Source: a virus
Direction: 5' to 3' (one strand)
DNA: 46,995 nucleotides
Virus record (IMG/VR): IMGVR_UViG_3300034418_011075
Location: 1 to 46,995 of that record
Part shown: positions 1 through 10,056 of the stretch, in pieces
How the letters are laid out: every line of letters starts with the position of its first letter
Numbering within the stretch: the first letter of the stretch is position 1
Position numbers and translations under genes: made by a program
Notes under the pieces: model-generated
What the model was told of the DNA's origin: nothing
Seen by the model: the letters and a program-made list of their open reading frames with translations, nothing else
Databases searched by the model: none

Positions 1-3000
1 TACCTTATATTTCTTAGCTTCTTCTCCAGCAAACTGTAACCAGTTATGGAATCTTCTTTCAGATGCAATAGGATTAGGTGTTCCTCCTGGCATATGACTA
101 CCTGCACTTCTGTTGAACACTTCCCAATAAGAAGGTTTAGCAGATTCAGAGTGAGCTGCTTTTATAGATTTTTCTCCATCAATACCTAATTCTTCTACCT
201 GTCCAGGACTTGCCGTACTACCTGCTTTTTCTATTGTAGTAGGCGCATCTGTCTCTGCAGTAGGGTCATTATCTTCATTTTTCTTAGAGATATCTGCTTT
301 AGCCTGCTCTGTCTGTGTTTTTACTCGAGCAACTTTAGTGACCTCTAAGAAGTCCATCAGTTCCTTACGGTGCTCAAGTTCCATTAAAGCCTCTCTCTTA
401 GCTCTTTCATTACGAAGACCGGCCCCTACTTGGATCATTCTTGTAATAAGCTTCTTACGTTGTGTCTCAAACTGATTGAGAGTTTTGTTCAACATATCAG
501 CTTTGGCAGCACTTCCTGGCTCTGTAGCATCAAGTCCGGCAAGATTTTCCTTGACAGCATCAATGACTCCTTGAACATCATCAAGGATCTCTTCCATCAT
601 TCTGATAGCTGTTTCACGTTCTTTGATCTCAGTGTCAATTGAGTTTTTAAGCGCTCTGAGATCTTCAAGACTTACAGCATCTTCAATAGGAATACCAAGT
701 GCTCTGATACCTTCTACCTTTTGAGCATACACTTCTTCTGCAGAAAGTTCGGTCTCTTTGAACTCACCAGTGCTTTTATACAGAGTAGTGAATCCTTTCT
801 TACCAAGGCCTGCAAACTGACGTCTCTGAAGTCTGATATACTCCTGCTCTATCATGGCCTCACTCATTGCATCCACGTCAAGAGGCTTACCATTTTCATC
901 TTTGAGGTTAGCTTTTTTAACCTCTTCTCTCATCAGTTTAGGAGTATTCCCATGACCTTCTTTAGGAGGGAATATTGCTGTTGAGGATGGATCACTGTAA
1001 GAGAGTCCTGCACTTTTGTAGATACCTGCTTCTACTGATCTTGCAGTTTCATTTCTACCATCTACAACATCATTGAGATAGTAAGGCTTTTCTTCTTCAA
1101 GCAGTTCCATATATGCCTGCTTAGTATCCTCTGCCTTTCTTTTAAGTTGTTTCAGACGGTCTGCACCTTCTGGAGTACTGCCTACGTTCTTTTGAATAGC
1201 TTCTTCAGTTTTAACAGCATCCTCAGCTTCTTCTGCAGCTACACGTAGGTTGGTAAGTTCTTCAGATTCTGCCTGAGCCTGTTGAGCTTCTCTTGTAAGG
1301 TAGTCTACCTTATCCTGATCACTGAGACCTATTGATGGGAAATCGTATACTCTCTTTTCAAACTGTTCTGTAAAGATCGTATCCGGAAGCATCTCTTCGA
1401 TCATCTCGAAGACCTCCTCAAGAGTAAAATACTCTACATCCTTGTCCAGGTCTGCACGGTACTCTTCAATACGTTCAATTGCTCTTTCATACTTTGCCAG
1501 ATCTTCTTTAAGCTGTTTAAGCTGAGCCTTTTCAGATTCAATACTGTTTCTAATGCCTTGTACAGACTCTTCAAGTTCCTGCACACTTTGCTTAAGACTG
1601 TTGATACGGGTTTCATATTTGATCAGATTAGGTAATATTTTTGCAGCAAGTTCAGAGTCACCTTTGTCAAGAGCCTCTTGGAATTTTTTAGTGGCTGTAG
1701 TAAGTTTTCTTTTTGCAGAGGCAAGACTCTTTGAATCAGTTATCTTTTCAAGGGACATTTCCTTTAACTGATCTTCAAAGTTTGACATGTTCTGTGCAAA
1801 CTGAGCAGATGTAGCAACCAATCCTCTGTCCCTTGCTTCCAATTCTTGCCATAGTCTATCCAAAGACATACCATATTCTTGGATGAGTTTTTCTTTTTCT
1901 TGCTTGATATGTTCTTTACGTTCGATGATCTTATCACGTAATGCTTCTCTGATGTAAACATTATTGATACCATCAAGCCTTGACCACACTTCACTTAAGG
2001 CAGAGAATGTGTACATGTCTGATAGATACCCAAGATCACCCTTTTCAGTTCTTGTGTAGAACAATCCTGCTATCTTTTCTATTTGAGCTTGGAGAGGAGC
2101 ATCATTCTGATTAGGAGCAAGATCATTGATGACCTTGAATGCTTTTGATAATCTATCACGTAGAGTTATGTCAAAGTACCTGTTAAGTAGTTTCTCCGCA
2201 CGTCCTGTCAGATTTCTGAATACCAATGGTTCTTTGGCATTCTTCTTATCCATCAGTTTCTTTTCCTCTGTAGTAAGATCCTTTGCTTTAATTACACGGT
2301 CCTCTTTTCTATCAGCCTCTGTAATTATTACAAGCTTACGTTGACCTTTCTTGTCAAGGATATAACCATACTGCTTGGCCTGCTTGGTCTCAAGCTTGTA
2401 GGTATTGATCTCATTGAAGTCGATAGTGAATCTTTCAACTCCTCTTTTGTTATCAACCAGTTTGAAGTCCTTACCCATAAGGTCTTCCAGGGTAGCGTTC
2501 ATCTTCTTGGTGACATCACGTCCTACACCTTCTACATATTCATTGAGTGTGAATGTGGTCTTACCTCCTTTGGTGTCAAAGCTGAATATCTCGTAACTCT
2601 TTTTACGGCCGTTTTTAGGATCAGTATATTCTACTATGGAACCTACAGTAAAAGACTTAAGTGTTGCTGCCTTCTTATATTCCTCAAGACGTTGCATACT
2701 TTCAGCATAGGTACGTTGCTTGATCTCCGGATTCTGATTGTTTCTATATGTTTCAGTATACAGCTCAGTGAATGTTCTTAGACGTTGGGACATCTTTACA
2801 GCATCCATTACATCATCACGTACCTTGTCTGCAGCAAATGGATTTTCCTTGGCAAAGTTGTCAAATGCTTCCATGAACATTGACTCATCACCGGTTTCAA
2901 GAAGACTGAAGTTGAAAAGAGATGTTCCTTTTGTATCAGGCCGCTCTCTTTTAGAGATCATTTGAGCCTTTTTACTTCTGGCAGACTCTTCTTTCTTTTC

Positions 3001-5160
3001 TTTTAAATTCTCCTTTTCCTCTTTAGTTAAGACCTTTTCATCTATAGGAGTTTCCCCTTCTTTAAGAATACGCAGTTCCCTATTACCCTCTTCATTAAGA
3101 ACGTATCCGTATTGAAAACTATCAGCATCTATTTGAGTCTGTATAGGAGTAGTAAATGTCTGACTCAGTTCATTGAGTACGTTTGACTTGATCTCTTCAA
3201 GTCTCTTCTGCCCACGCTCTATAGTGTATGCATAGTGAACAAGGTTAGGTACAAGAGCACGGTTGATCTTATTACCTGCTTTGATCTCCAGGTCATCTCT
3301 GATCTTAAGAACCTTGTCAATATCCTCTTTCATCATGGTTGCTCTGGTAGAGAGCATATCCTTGATCTTAGAATCTTCTACTCCTGTGAAAATATCGTAT
3401 TCTTTGACATCATCAGCAAGTTCACTTTTAATACTGTCAGGAAGCTGATCCACCTTTACAGACATCATCTTACGATAGTCTTCCGGTTTGATGGCAGCAA
3501 GTCCCTGTATGTCTGCTTTAAGATCATCTATCTTACCTGCATCAGCAAATGCAAGTACCATGTTCAGGAACTGATCATCCTCTGCATTCTTGAAGTTGAA
3601 CAGGTCTTCATTGGCCAGGGCCACATTCTTTGTACGCTCAAGTGATACATCTCTTGTAAGAAAGGCCAGACGCTTTTGGAAGTCTGGATCTTCCATGAAC
3701 TCATTGAGTTTCTTAATTGCTGTATCTGTGTTCTTGTTACGTTCCTGATAATCACGTACTCCTTCAAATACACCACCTTGCATTTGGAACTGTGTCTTGC
3801 CGTCTTTGGTGGTAACTCCAGGCATACCAAGCGCACCGGTCACAAATCCTGCAAAGAAGTTATCGTATGAGTCAAGGCTTCCATAAGACTCAGAGAATCC
3901 ATACATGACAGCGTCTATAGCATTGCTGATATAATCCCTTGCTTCAGGATCATTCTGCAGCTCATAGAATTTTTCAGAGAACTTGGTATTGAAGAACTGC
4001 TGTTGTTCTTCCAGACCTTCGTATACAGGATTCTTGAGTATTCCTGCAATGTTCTTGGCTTTTTCAAATCTCCCTCCAGTGGCTTTAAATAATCTATCGT
4101 CAGCAGATCTTTGAATAGCATTCATGGAACGCTTGTTCACCTCATAACCTCTTGAGAATGCATTACGGAACTGAGCATAATTACCTAAACTAAGCGTGAC
4201 CATATCCAGACCGAATACCATGTTTGCTGCGGATACAGCTTGATTCTGCGCTTCTTCTGCAGACATTCCTGGATTCTCTCTTTTGATACGATCAAGAGTG
4301 TCATGATAGGTATGCAATGCTTCTATACGGGATTCTCCAATAGCACCAAGAGTAGAAGAAGTTACCTGGTTGGCAGTATTTATTCCTTTGAGCAAAGATG
4401 CGTCTTTACTCAGTTCCTTAAGTATCTGATCAGTAGGCATCTCACCAGCTTTGATCATTTTAAGAACCTCATCTTCGGTCTTTCCTAATTGTGCTGACAT
4501 ACGACCTGCAATATTCTTTGCAGCTTTTTTGGTCATACCGCTTGTAAGTCCTGACATTCCGTAGGATATACCCATACCGGATAGGTAAGCTCCCAATGCA
4601 AATCCTGTATTCTTAAGAATGGTATCTGCCCAAAAGTTGGCAGTGCCTAGATTCTGATACCATGGAGAGTGTTGTTCCTTTCTTGTGTAGTAGTTAGGAA
4701 ATTCTTTTTCAGCTTTTTTGGTAAGATCGTATAAAGCTGCAGACACCGGATTGTTTATGAATCCCTCTCCGAAGTTACCCCCTCTGGCCATCTCAGCAAC
4801 TCCATTGCCAAGACCTACTACAGTACCTAATGTGTTGTCCACAAGAGTAGTACCGGTAAGACCCAACATTTTTACAGATGCATTGCCCCACTTACTTGCA
4901 GATGTCTGACGTTGGGCCCGTACCTCGTAAGGATCCATATAAGATGTGACCCTAAAGTCAAATTCATCAGGGTCAGGTGCTCCCATCTTTGCACCTAAAA
5001 ATCCCTGCCTATCTATAGGCTTAAACTCTGTAGGATTACCTGCTGCATCAAAAGGTTTAAACTCAGGTACTAATTGATCGCTTGTTATAGGATTATTATT
5101 TCCATCAAGTCTACTTGTAGTAAGGCCTTCTACCCCAAAAGGTCTGAATCCGTCTGCCAT
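1..5160 (-). CDS. Giant virion (internal/ejection-type) protein, C-terminus beyond window
   Basis: This frame is open from an ATG at 5160 to the left edge, giving 1720 codons with no stop, so the protein is longer than 1720 residues. It is the last visible gene of the late operon and starts 10 bases after the transglycosylase-like protein. Around residues 180-210 there is a glycine/alanine-rich, weakly hydrophobic segment, and another near residue 440. From about residue 1000 onward the sequence is very rich in Glu, Lys, Gln and Leu and looks like long coiled coils. No enzymatic motif was found in the visible part. Size, place and composition resemble the giant internal cargo or ejected proteins of crAss-like phages or the inner-core proteins of T7-like phages. 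That role is inference; the existence of the gene is well supported. Confidence 0.85.
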   Translation of the reverse strand, partial: MADGFRPFGVEGLTTSRLDGNNNPITSDQLVPEFKPFDAAGNPTEFKPIDRQGFLGAKMGAPDPDEFDFRVTSYMDPYEVRAQRQTSASKWGNASVKMLGLTGTTLVDNTLGTVVGLGNGVAEMARGGNFGEGFINNPVSAALYDLTKKAEKEFPNYYTRKEQHSPWYQNLGTANFWADTILKNTGFALGAYLSGMGISYGMSGLTSGMTKKAAKNIAGRMSAQLGKTEDEVLKMIKAGEMPTDQILKELSKDASLLKGINTANQVTSSTLGAIGESRIEALHTYHDTLDRIKRENPGMSAEEAQNQAVSAANMVFGLDMVTLSLGNYAQFRNAFSRGYEVNKRSMNAIQRSADDRLFKATGGRFEKAKNIAGILKNPVYEGLEEQQQFFNTKFSEKFYELQNDPEARDYISNAIDAVMYGFSESYGSLDSYDNFFAGFVTGALGMPGVTTKDGKTQFQMQGGVFEGVRDYQERNKNTDTAIKKLNEFMEDPDFQKRLAFLTRDVSLERTKNVALANEDLFNFKNAEDDQFLNMVLAFADAGKIDDLKADIQGLAAIKPEDYRKMMSVKVDQLPDSIKSELADDVKEYDIFTGVEDSKIKDMLSTRATMMKEDIDKVLKIRDDLEIKAGNKINRALVPNLVHYAYTIERGQKRLEEIKSNVLNELSQTFTTPIQTQIDADSFQYGYVLNEEGNRELRILKEGETPIDEKVLTKEEKENLKEKKEESARSKKAQMISKRERPDTKGTSLFNFSLLETGDESMFMEAFDNFAKENPFAADKVRDDVMDAVKMSQRLRTFTELYTETYRNNQNPEIKQRTYAESMQRLEEYKKAATLKSFTVGSIVEYTDPKNGRKKSYEIFSFDTKGGKTTFTLNEYVEGVGRDVTKKMNATLEDLMGKDFKLVDNKRGVERFTIDFNEINTYKLETKQAKQYGYILDKKGQRKLVIITEADRKEDRVIKAKDLTTEEKKLMDKKNAKEPLVFRNLTGRAEKLLNRYFDITLRDRLSKAFKVINDLAPNQNDAPLQAQIEKIAGLFYTRTEKGDLGYLSDMYTFSALSEVWSRLDGINNVYIREALRDKIIERKEHIKQEKEKLIQEYGMSLDRLWQELEARDRGLVATSAQFAQNMSNFEDQLKEMSLEKITDSKSLASAKRKLTTATKKFQEALDKGDSELAAKILPNLIKYETRINSLKQSVQELEESVQGIRNSIESEKAQLKQLKEDLAKYERAIERIEEYRADLDKDVEYFTLEEVFEMIEEMLPDTIFTEQFEKRVYDFPSIGLSDQDKVDYLTREAQQAQAESEELTNLRVAAEEAEDAVKTEEAIQKNVGSTPEGADRLKQLKRKAEDTKQAYMELLEEEKPYYLNDVVDGRNETARSVEAGIYKSAGLSYSDPSSTAIFPPKEGHGNTPKLMREEVKKANLKDENGKPLDVDAMSEAMIEQEYIRLQRRQFAGLGKKGFTTLYKSTGEFKETELSAEEVYAQKVEGIRALGIPIEDAVSLEDLRALKNSIDTEIKERETAIRMMEEILDDVQGVIDAVKENLAGLDATEPGSAAKADMLNKTLNQFETQRKKLITRMIQVGAGLRNERAKREALMELEHRKELMDFLEVTKVARVKTQTEQAKADISKKNEDNDPTAETDAPTTIEKAGSTASPGQVEELGIDGEKSIKAAHSESAKPSYWEVFNRSAGSHMPGGTPNPIASERRFHNWLQFAGEEAKKYKV

Positions 5161-5170
5161 TTAATAAAGT

Positions 5171-8100
5171 TTAATTGAATTTTTCAACAACATCTAAAAT
5201 GTCGTTCAATGTTTTTGCGTTAGCAAATTGTTTATTAGCTGCTCTAAGTTTGGCTGGAGTAAGATTCTTCATTTTTTCTTTTCCAATTGCCTCTACTCCA
5301 GCCTCATAAGCTTCTTCTAGAGTGAGATCCTTTCTCATGCCTGCAAATACTGGCATAAATATGGCAAAGTATAGATCATCTTTTGTTTTTACTCTAGAGC
5401 CTACATCTTCTAAATAAGGTATCATTGCCTTAGTTATCTGATTAGGGATGCTCATTCTTGCCAATTCCTCAAAAGTAAATTCTTTTTTACCTATTGTCTT
5501 TACTCTTTCCTTTCCATCATCTTGATAGAATTGGATCAATCCTATAGCAGTTTCAGTGCCCTCTTCGCCTGTAGTATTTCTTACGCTAGGAAGAAATGTT
5601 TTGTTGGTTTCAAACTTTATTATGCGTTCCAACTCTGAGGTCAGATCAAAGTTTTCTACTTCAGGATCTAAATTTGGAAATGCCTTTCTAATACTTTCTA
5701 TGTTAGAGTTCAAAGAATCAGATACTTGTTTTTGACGATCTTCTACTTTATTAGGAACATCTTCTCCAATATAGTTACCATCATTATCTACAAGGTATTT
5801 ATGAGTTCTCCTTACTCCGGCAGCAGATACGGATATTTGAGCTGCATAGTCTGCCGCTTGATCTATAGGAATAGGATATCCTCTAGGGATCTGTGGATTG
5901 TTTTCGTAGAAAAAGTCCATTACATCCTTTTTTACAATATTTCCATCCCTGTCTGCTCCAAATACAGTTCCTTCAAGTTTAACACCTTCTCCTTCCATTT
6001 TGATGACGGCTTTAGTAGCAGGTCCATATTTTCCAGGAATGTATACTTCTCTAGAGTCTCCAGGCTTCATAGTGTATACATGATCTTTCATCATGCTTGA
6101 TGCCATCTGTATATACTGAATATCCTCACCAAAAAGATCTTCTGCAATATCACTGATATTTACATCAAAATCTAAATAACCTTCATCCTTTAAAGCCGTT
6201 CTTACATCTTCATCTACTTTGCCTTTAGGAGAGTATATTAACCTTCCGTAAGTTTCTGCAGATCCTCTAGGACCTTCTTGCATGTAAGCAACTGTTAGAG
6301 CAAAGTCATCTGGATCTGCTCCGGTCTCTTCGTATACCTGACCTAAAGTAATTCCTCCTTTTTCTTGTGATCCTGGAGTACCTTCAGATTTTTTAGTTAC
6401 AAGATCTGTAGTCCTTCTTACATAGTATTGAGCATCTCTGTGAGCTTTTATACCTTCATCTCCTTCCTGTGCATTAATTGCCACCCCTTGGTAATACCTA
6501 GCATTTTCATCAAGCCTTCTTTTTACTTCATTTTGAGAATTTTTCCAAAGTCTGTAGGCATTTGGATCCTTTTCTCCTATGACTTCCATGGTCATTTCAG
6601 GGTATACGTGAGTTTCTACTACCTCTTTTAACTCTGATTTTAAATACTGAGCCATTTCTAATGGAATAAGATCAGGGCTAGCTCTTATTATATTAGCAGT
6701 GTTTTCAGGTACTTTAGTAATTGTAGCCAACTCTTTTACAATATGATCTCCTCTTTGACTTATAGGTATTTCTGGAAAGAACACATCTGATGGCACAAAT
6801 ACACCTGCAGGAATATTCATCATTCCCATGGCACCTCCAGTCTCACTTTCGTCTATTATACTATAATTACCTTTTCCAAGCACATTATTCAGATCTGACT
6901 CAAACCCTTGTCTATTTTGTACATATTTGATAAGACTTCCTTTTTCCCCTTTTGAATATGTTGCAGTAATTTGATCGGTCTTGTTGCTGATATCCTGATC
7001 ATATTTTGTCATATAGTCTTTGACCAACTCATCAAATGTTTTACCTCCCAATTGTCTTTTAAGAGTGTACTCTACAGATTCTATTATTCCTTCGTAAGTA
7101 TTGATGTCATTTTTAAACTCCATTAATTGGTTAGAAGCTGCGTCTTTATCTGCAACGCTTTTAACCTCTTCTCCGGTCTGTATGTACTCGTAAACAGGGT
7201 TATCTATAGTAGATCCTTCTTTTAATCTGTATCCTTTTACTGCAAGCTTTTTATTGGCACCTTGTAGTTTAGAATTATCATCTTTTAAAAGATTGTGGAT
7301 TCCCATAGTAGGGTTTTCAGGATTTATACCATAGATGGCATTTCTGACATCCTGAGTTCCTGACCTTTGAGATCCTACTTCTAAGGTTACAGTTGAAGGA
7401 GCTGCTTCTGTTTTTTTACTTCCTTTACCACCGCCTCCAAGACCTGAAAGATCTTGAGTGGTCTGAGTACTCATCCAAGGTTTGAATGCAGTTACTTGCA
7501 TCAGCTCGTCAATAAGTTGCTGCTCTCCATACTCATTACCTTCTCTTCTTGCTTTGGCAAGTCTATATTGTACAGACTGCATATCACTATCTTCAATAGG
7601 AGCTGCAGTGACGTACTCAGTTATCATCTGTTTAAGACGGTCAGGATCTATACCTACTACATTATTGGAACTTTTCTCTTTGTATTGCATAGTGCCCTGA
7701 TCAAAGTAGACATCAAGATCCTGTTGCTTAAAGTATTGTTCATGTACTTGAGCAAGCATTCCTTTGAAGTCTTCAAACAGTCCTGGATCTGTAAGTAGTG
7801 CATAGTTATCTGCACCTATAACGTCTTTACCTGATCTGAGCTCATCTACTTTAGCTTGAGTAAATGTTTGAGAATCGTAGTCATAGTAAGGATTTTCTGC
7901 TCTGCCTGCACGAAGTCTTTCGTTTACAATTGCCTGGTTGGATACGTTCATAAGACTTTGATCCATAAGAACTTGCTTGACCGCAGGATCTGTATTGTAT
8001 GCCTTGTTGATATTACGTAGTTCGTATGCAGCCTGATCAGGAGTTATCTCTCCTGTCATTATTCTATCAGTAAGTGCAGAAGCTTTTCCTCCATACTCTT

Positions 8101-8302
8101 GATTCAATTGCTGAGCTGCAGTATTTGTACGTGCTCCTCCTGTGAGCATCTTCTGCTCTTGGAACTCACTTATGGCTGCATTGGTTCTGTCCAATGCCTG
8201 CTGCTTCATCAGACCTGCCTGTAATAACTGATCAAACGGCATAGGCCGTTCGATAGGGTTATAAGGCATTAATGTTCTTTCAAAGTATCTGTTTACTGCC
8301 AT
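5171..8302 (-). CDS. Large virion protein with C-terminal lytic transglycosylase-like domain
   Basis: A 1043-residue protein whose ATG overlaps the stop of the upstream gene (TAATG at 8302). Residues up to about 880 are hydrophilic, rich in Asp, Glu, Gln and Tyr, and not recognised. Roughly residues 885-1000 look like a goose-type/SLT lysozyme fold: a helix ending in KFETNKTF, with a candidate catalytic Glu, is followed by an AIGLIQF segment that resembles the (A)xGLxQ motif of lytic transglycosylases, and then by helices. Such domains in virion proteins usually open the peptidoglycan locally during DNA injection. The position between two other huge virion proteins suits an ejected protein analogous to T7 gp16. 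The domain call is by eye and the catalytic residue is unproven. Confidence 0.75.
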   Translation of the reverse strand: MAVNRYFERTLMPYNPIERPMPFDQLLQAGLMKQQALDRTNAAISEFQEQKMLTGGARTNTAAQQLNQEYGGKASALTDRIMTGEITPDQAAYELRNINKAYNTDPAVKQVLMDQSLMNVSNQAIVNERLRAGRAENPYYDYDSQTFTQAKVDELRSGKDVIGADNYALLTDPGLFEDFKGMLAQVHEQYFKQQDLDVYFDQGTMQYKEKSSNNVVGIDPDRLKQMITEYVTAAPIEDSDMQSVQYRLAKARREGNEYGEQQLIDELMQVTAFKPWMSTQTTQDLSGLGGGGKGSKKTEAAPSTVTLEVGSQRSGTQDVRNAIYGINPENPTMGIHNLLKDDNSKLQGANKKLAVKGYRLKEGSTIDNPVYEYIQTGEEVKSVADKDAASNQLMEFKNDINTYEGIIESVEYTLKRQLGGKTFDELVKDYMTKYDQDISNKTDQITATYSKGEKGSLIKYVQNRQGFESDLNNVLGKGNYSIIDESETGGAMGMMNIPAGVFVPSDVFFPEIPISQRGDHIVKELATITKVPENTANIIRASPDLIPLEMAQYLKSELKEVVETHVYPEMTMEVIGEKDPNAYRLWKNSQNEVKRRLDENARYYQGVAINAQEGDEGIKAHRDAQYYVRRTTDLVTKKSEGTPGSQEKGGITLGQVYEETGADPDDFALTVAYMQEGPRGSAETYGRLIYSPKGKVDEDVRTALKDEGYLDFDVNISDIAEDLFGEDIQYIQMASSMMKDHVYTMKPGDSREVYIPGKYGPATKAVIKMEGEGVKLEGTVFGADRDGNIVKKDVMDFFYENNPQIPRGYPIPIDQAADYAAQISVSAAGVRRTHKYLVDNDGNYIGEDVPNKVEDRQKQVSDSLNSNIESIRKAFPNLDPEVENFDLTSELERIIKFETNKTFLPSVRNTTGEEGTETAIGLIQFYQDDGKERVKTIGKKEFTFEELARMSIPNQITKAMIPYLEDVGSRVKTKDDLYFAIFMPVFAGMRKDLTLEEAYEAGVEAIGKEKMKNLTPAKLRAANKQFANAKTLNDILDVVEKFN

Positions 8303-10056
8303 TATGCTTTATCTTCTGCTGTTCCTTTAAACACCCACTGTCCGTTCTTCAGACCGTAGTTAGGGAAGTAATCCTCAAGTAGTTTGTACATCTGAGCATT
8401 CTCCCTTCTCTGATTGATGTCTATTGCAAGATTGTTGATGTTCTGTCCTATCTGTGAGATGGAATCATAGTATTGCTTGAGAGCTGCTGCACGGTTACGT
8501 GCATTGATATCATCTGCATTCATTCTCATCTGAGCATTGAACTGATCCGCTTGATTGATTATCTGTGCATTCAGATTCTGCTCTCTTTCGTATGTAGGAG
8601 CCATTTGCTGGAGTTCCTGCCCTGCAAGGAATGCTTCTCTTGTAATGTCTCCCTGCCCTCTCATTCTGTTCTCATATGCTACACGGTTCATACGTGTCTC
8701 AATGTCTTTTCTCTGCTCATCAAGTGAGATGAGTCTTGGATCTACCATGTACTTACCTGGATCCTCATACTCAGCTCTCTTGCCTTGTTCTGCCAGATAC
8801 ATGATGTTTCCTATGTTAGATGCAAGACCGGCACCTGCAAGTATTCCCATGCCCAAGTAATCAGGTTGACCGTCCTTATCCTTATCTTTTGTACCACTGG
8901 CTTTTTTAGTAGTGGCTTTTTCAGTAGGTGTTATACTGTAACCATTTAATTGTTTCAACCTTTCAAAGTATGTCAAAGGTTCAGAATCAGTTTGTTGTGG
9001 AGTAGTTCCCTCATCAACTGTAGTATACCCAGATAACTGTCTAGCCCTTCTAGAGGTTCTCCCTTCCATACCTGATAGATCTTCATCAGCATATGGGTCT
9101 ATATCAGTAGAAGCTACTCTCTGCCTTGGAGCATAATAGTTATCATCTAAGAAGTTTGTATTGAATGGCGTTTCTCCTGATTCCCCATACATGCTTGCTA
9201 TTATTGCAGCTTCTTCTAGAGTCATAGCAGGTCTTCCTTCAGTGTAGTCTATTTCGTAGTCTATTTCTTCAGGAAATCCTCCTGTCTGATATTCAGGAAT
9301 ACCTTCTATCATACCTGTTTGAGCTAAAGGAACTGCTTGAGGGTCCATAGGCTCTGTACCTATAGGATTCTGTTGCATCTGTGGTTGCTGCATCTGCTGA
9401 CCTGCTCCTTGCAACATCTGCATCATGGCCATGTTCTGATTCAGAGCCTGTGCCTGCTGTGGAGATGGTGGTGCTGGGGGTCCATCAGGGAATCTCTCTT
9501 CCATTACCCTATGAGCTTCTTGACGTAAGGCTATCTTTTCAAGCTCTTTTTCTATCTCATCAAGTACTCTTGTGTTGGTAGGATCATTTTTGAGGATACT
9601 CTTTTTCTTGTTTACCAGATCTTGATATTTTTTTCCACTCTCTGGATCCTCCATATCTCCTACGATCACATTGACCTTTCCATTCTTATCTGCGCTTGAT
9701 AAAGTAACCTGAGGATCCTCTCCCGCAGCCATCATCAGTTCTGCTATTTTATTGGCATCTACAGGAATCCTGGATTCTCCATCCTGAACCTTTCTTTGGT
9801 TATCACCCTCTTTTCCTAAAAAGATCCCTCTGGACGGATCTGAGTGAAGATCTCCGTTGAATGATGTAAATGGCATTACAGCATCTCCCATCATTTCTCC
9901 TCCATTTGCAGGCTGAGGTTCCATACCTCCCATCTGATAGTAATTCAACATATGCATTGATTGAGGGCTGAGGAAGTCAGTGTAGTCTATGATCTTATCA
10001 TCTACTGATAACGGTGCAGGCTCGGTCCCACCCGTTTGATACTTTTTCTTTTTCAT
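8302..10056 (-). CDS. Virion-associated protein with YQTGG motifs, Gln/Met-rich
   Basis: A 584-residue protein that starts within the stop of the 830-residue gene (ATGA overlap at 10053-10056). It begins with a lysine run followed by YQTGGTEP and carries related copies near residue 40 (YQMGGMEP) and near residue 260 (YQTGGFPE). Residues about 190-240 are low complexity, rich in Gln, Met and Pro. A short hydrophobic segment lies near residues 400-420. The C-terminal third is helical and rich in Asn, Gln and Arg. I do not recognise a family. The shared short motif and tight coupling to the neighbouring large genes suggest a joint role, probably as an internal virion protein. Confidence 0.8.
   Translation of the reverse strand: MKKKKYQTGGTEPAPLSVDDKIIDYTDFLSPQSMHMLNYYQMGGMEPQPANGGEMMGDAVMPFTSFNGDLHSDPSRGIFLGKEGDNQRKVQDGESRIPVDANKIAELMMAAGEDPQVTLSSADKNGKVNVIVGDMEDPESGKKYQDLVNKKKSILKNDPTNTRVLDEIEKELEKIALRQEAHRVMEERFPDGPPAPPSPQQAQALNQNMAMMQMLQGAGQQMQQPQMQQNPIGTEPMDPQAVPLAQTGMIEGIPEYQTGGFPEEIDYEIDYTEGRPAMTLEEAAIIASMYGESGETPFNTNFLDDNYYAPRQRVASTDIDPYADEDLSGMEGRTSRRARQLSGYTTVDEGTTPQQTDSEPLTYFERLKQLNGYSITPTEKATTKKASGTKDKDKDGQPDYLGMGILAGAGLASNIGNIMYLAEQGKRAEYEDPGKYMVDPRLISLDEQRKDIETRMNRVAYENRMRGQGDITREAFLAGQELQQMAPTYEREQNLNAQIINQADQFNAQMRMNADDINARNRAAALKQYYDSISQIGQNINNLAIDINQRRENAQMYKLLEDYFPNYGLKNGQWVFKGTAEDKA

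Noticed and set aside
1-5160. Tape-measure protein for the giant gene
   Set aside because: There is no sheath, tube or long-tail baseplate set in the window, and the order fits a short-tailed phage; internal/ejected protein is more likely.
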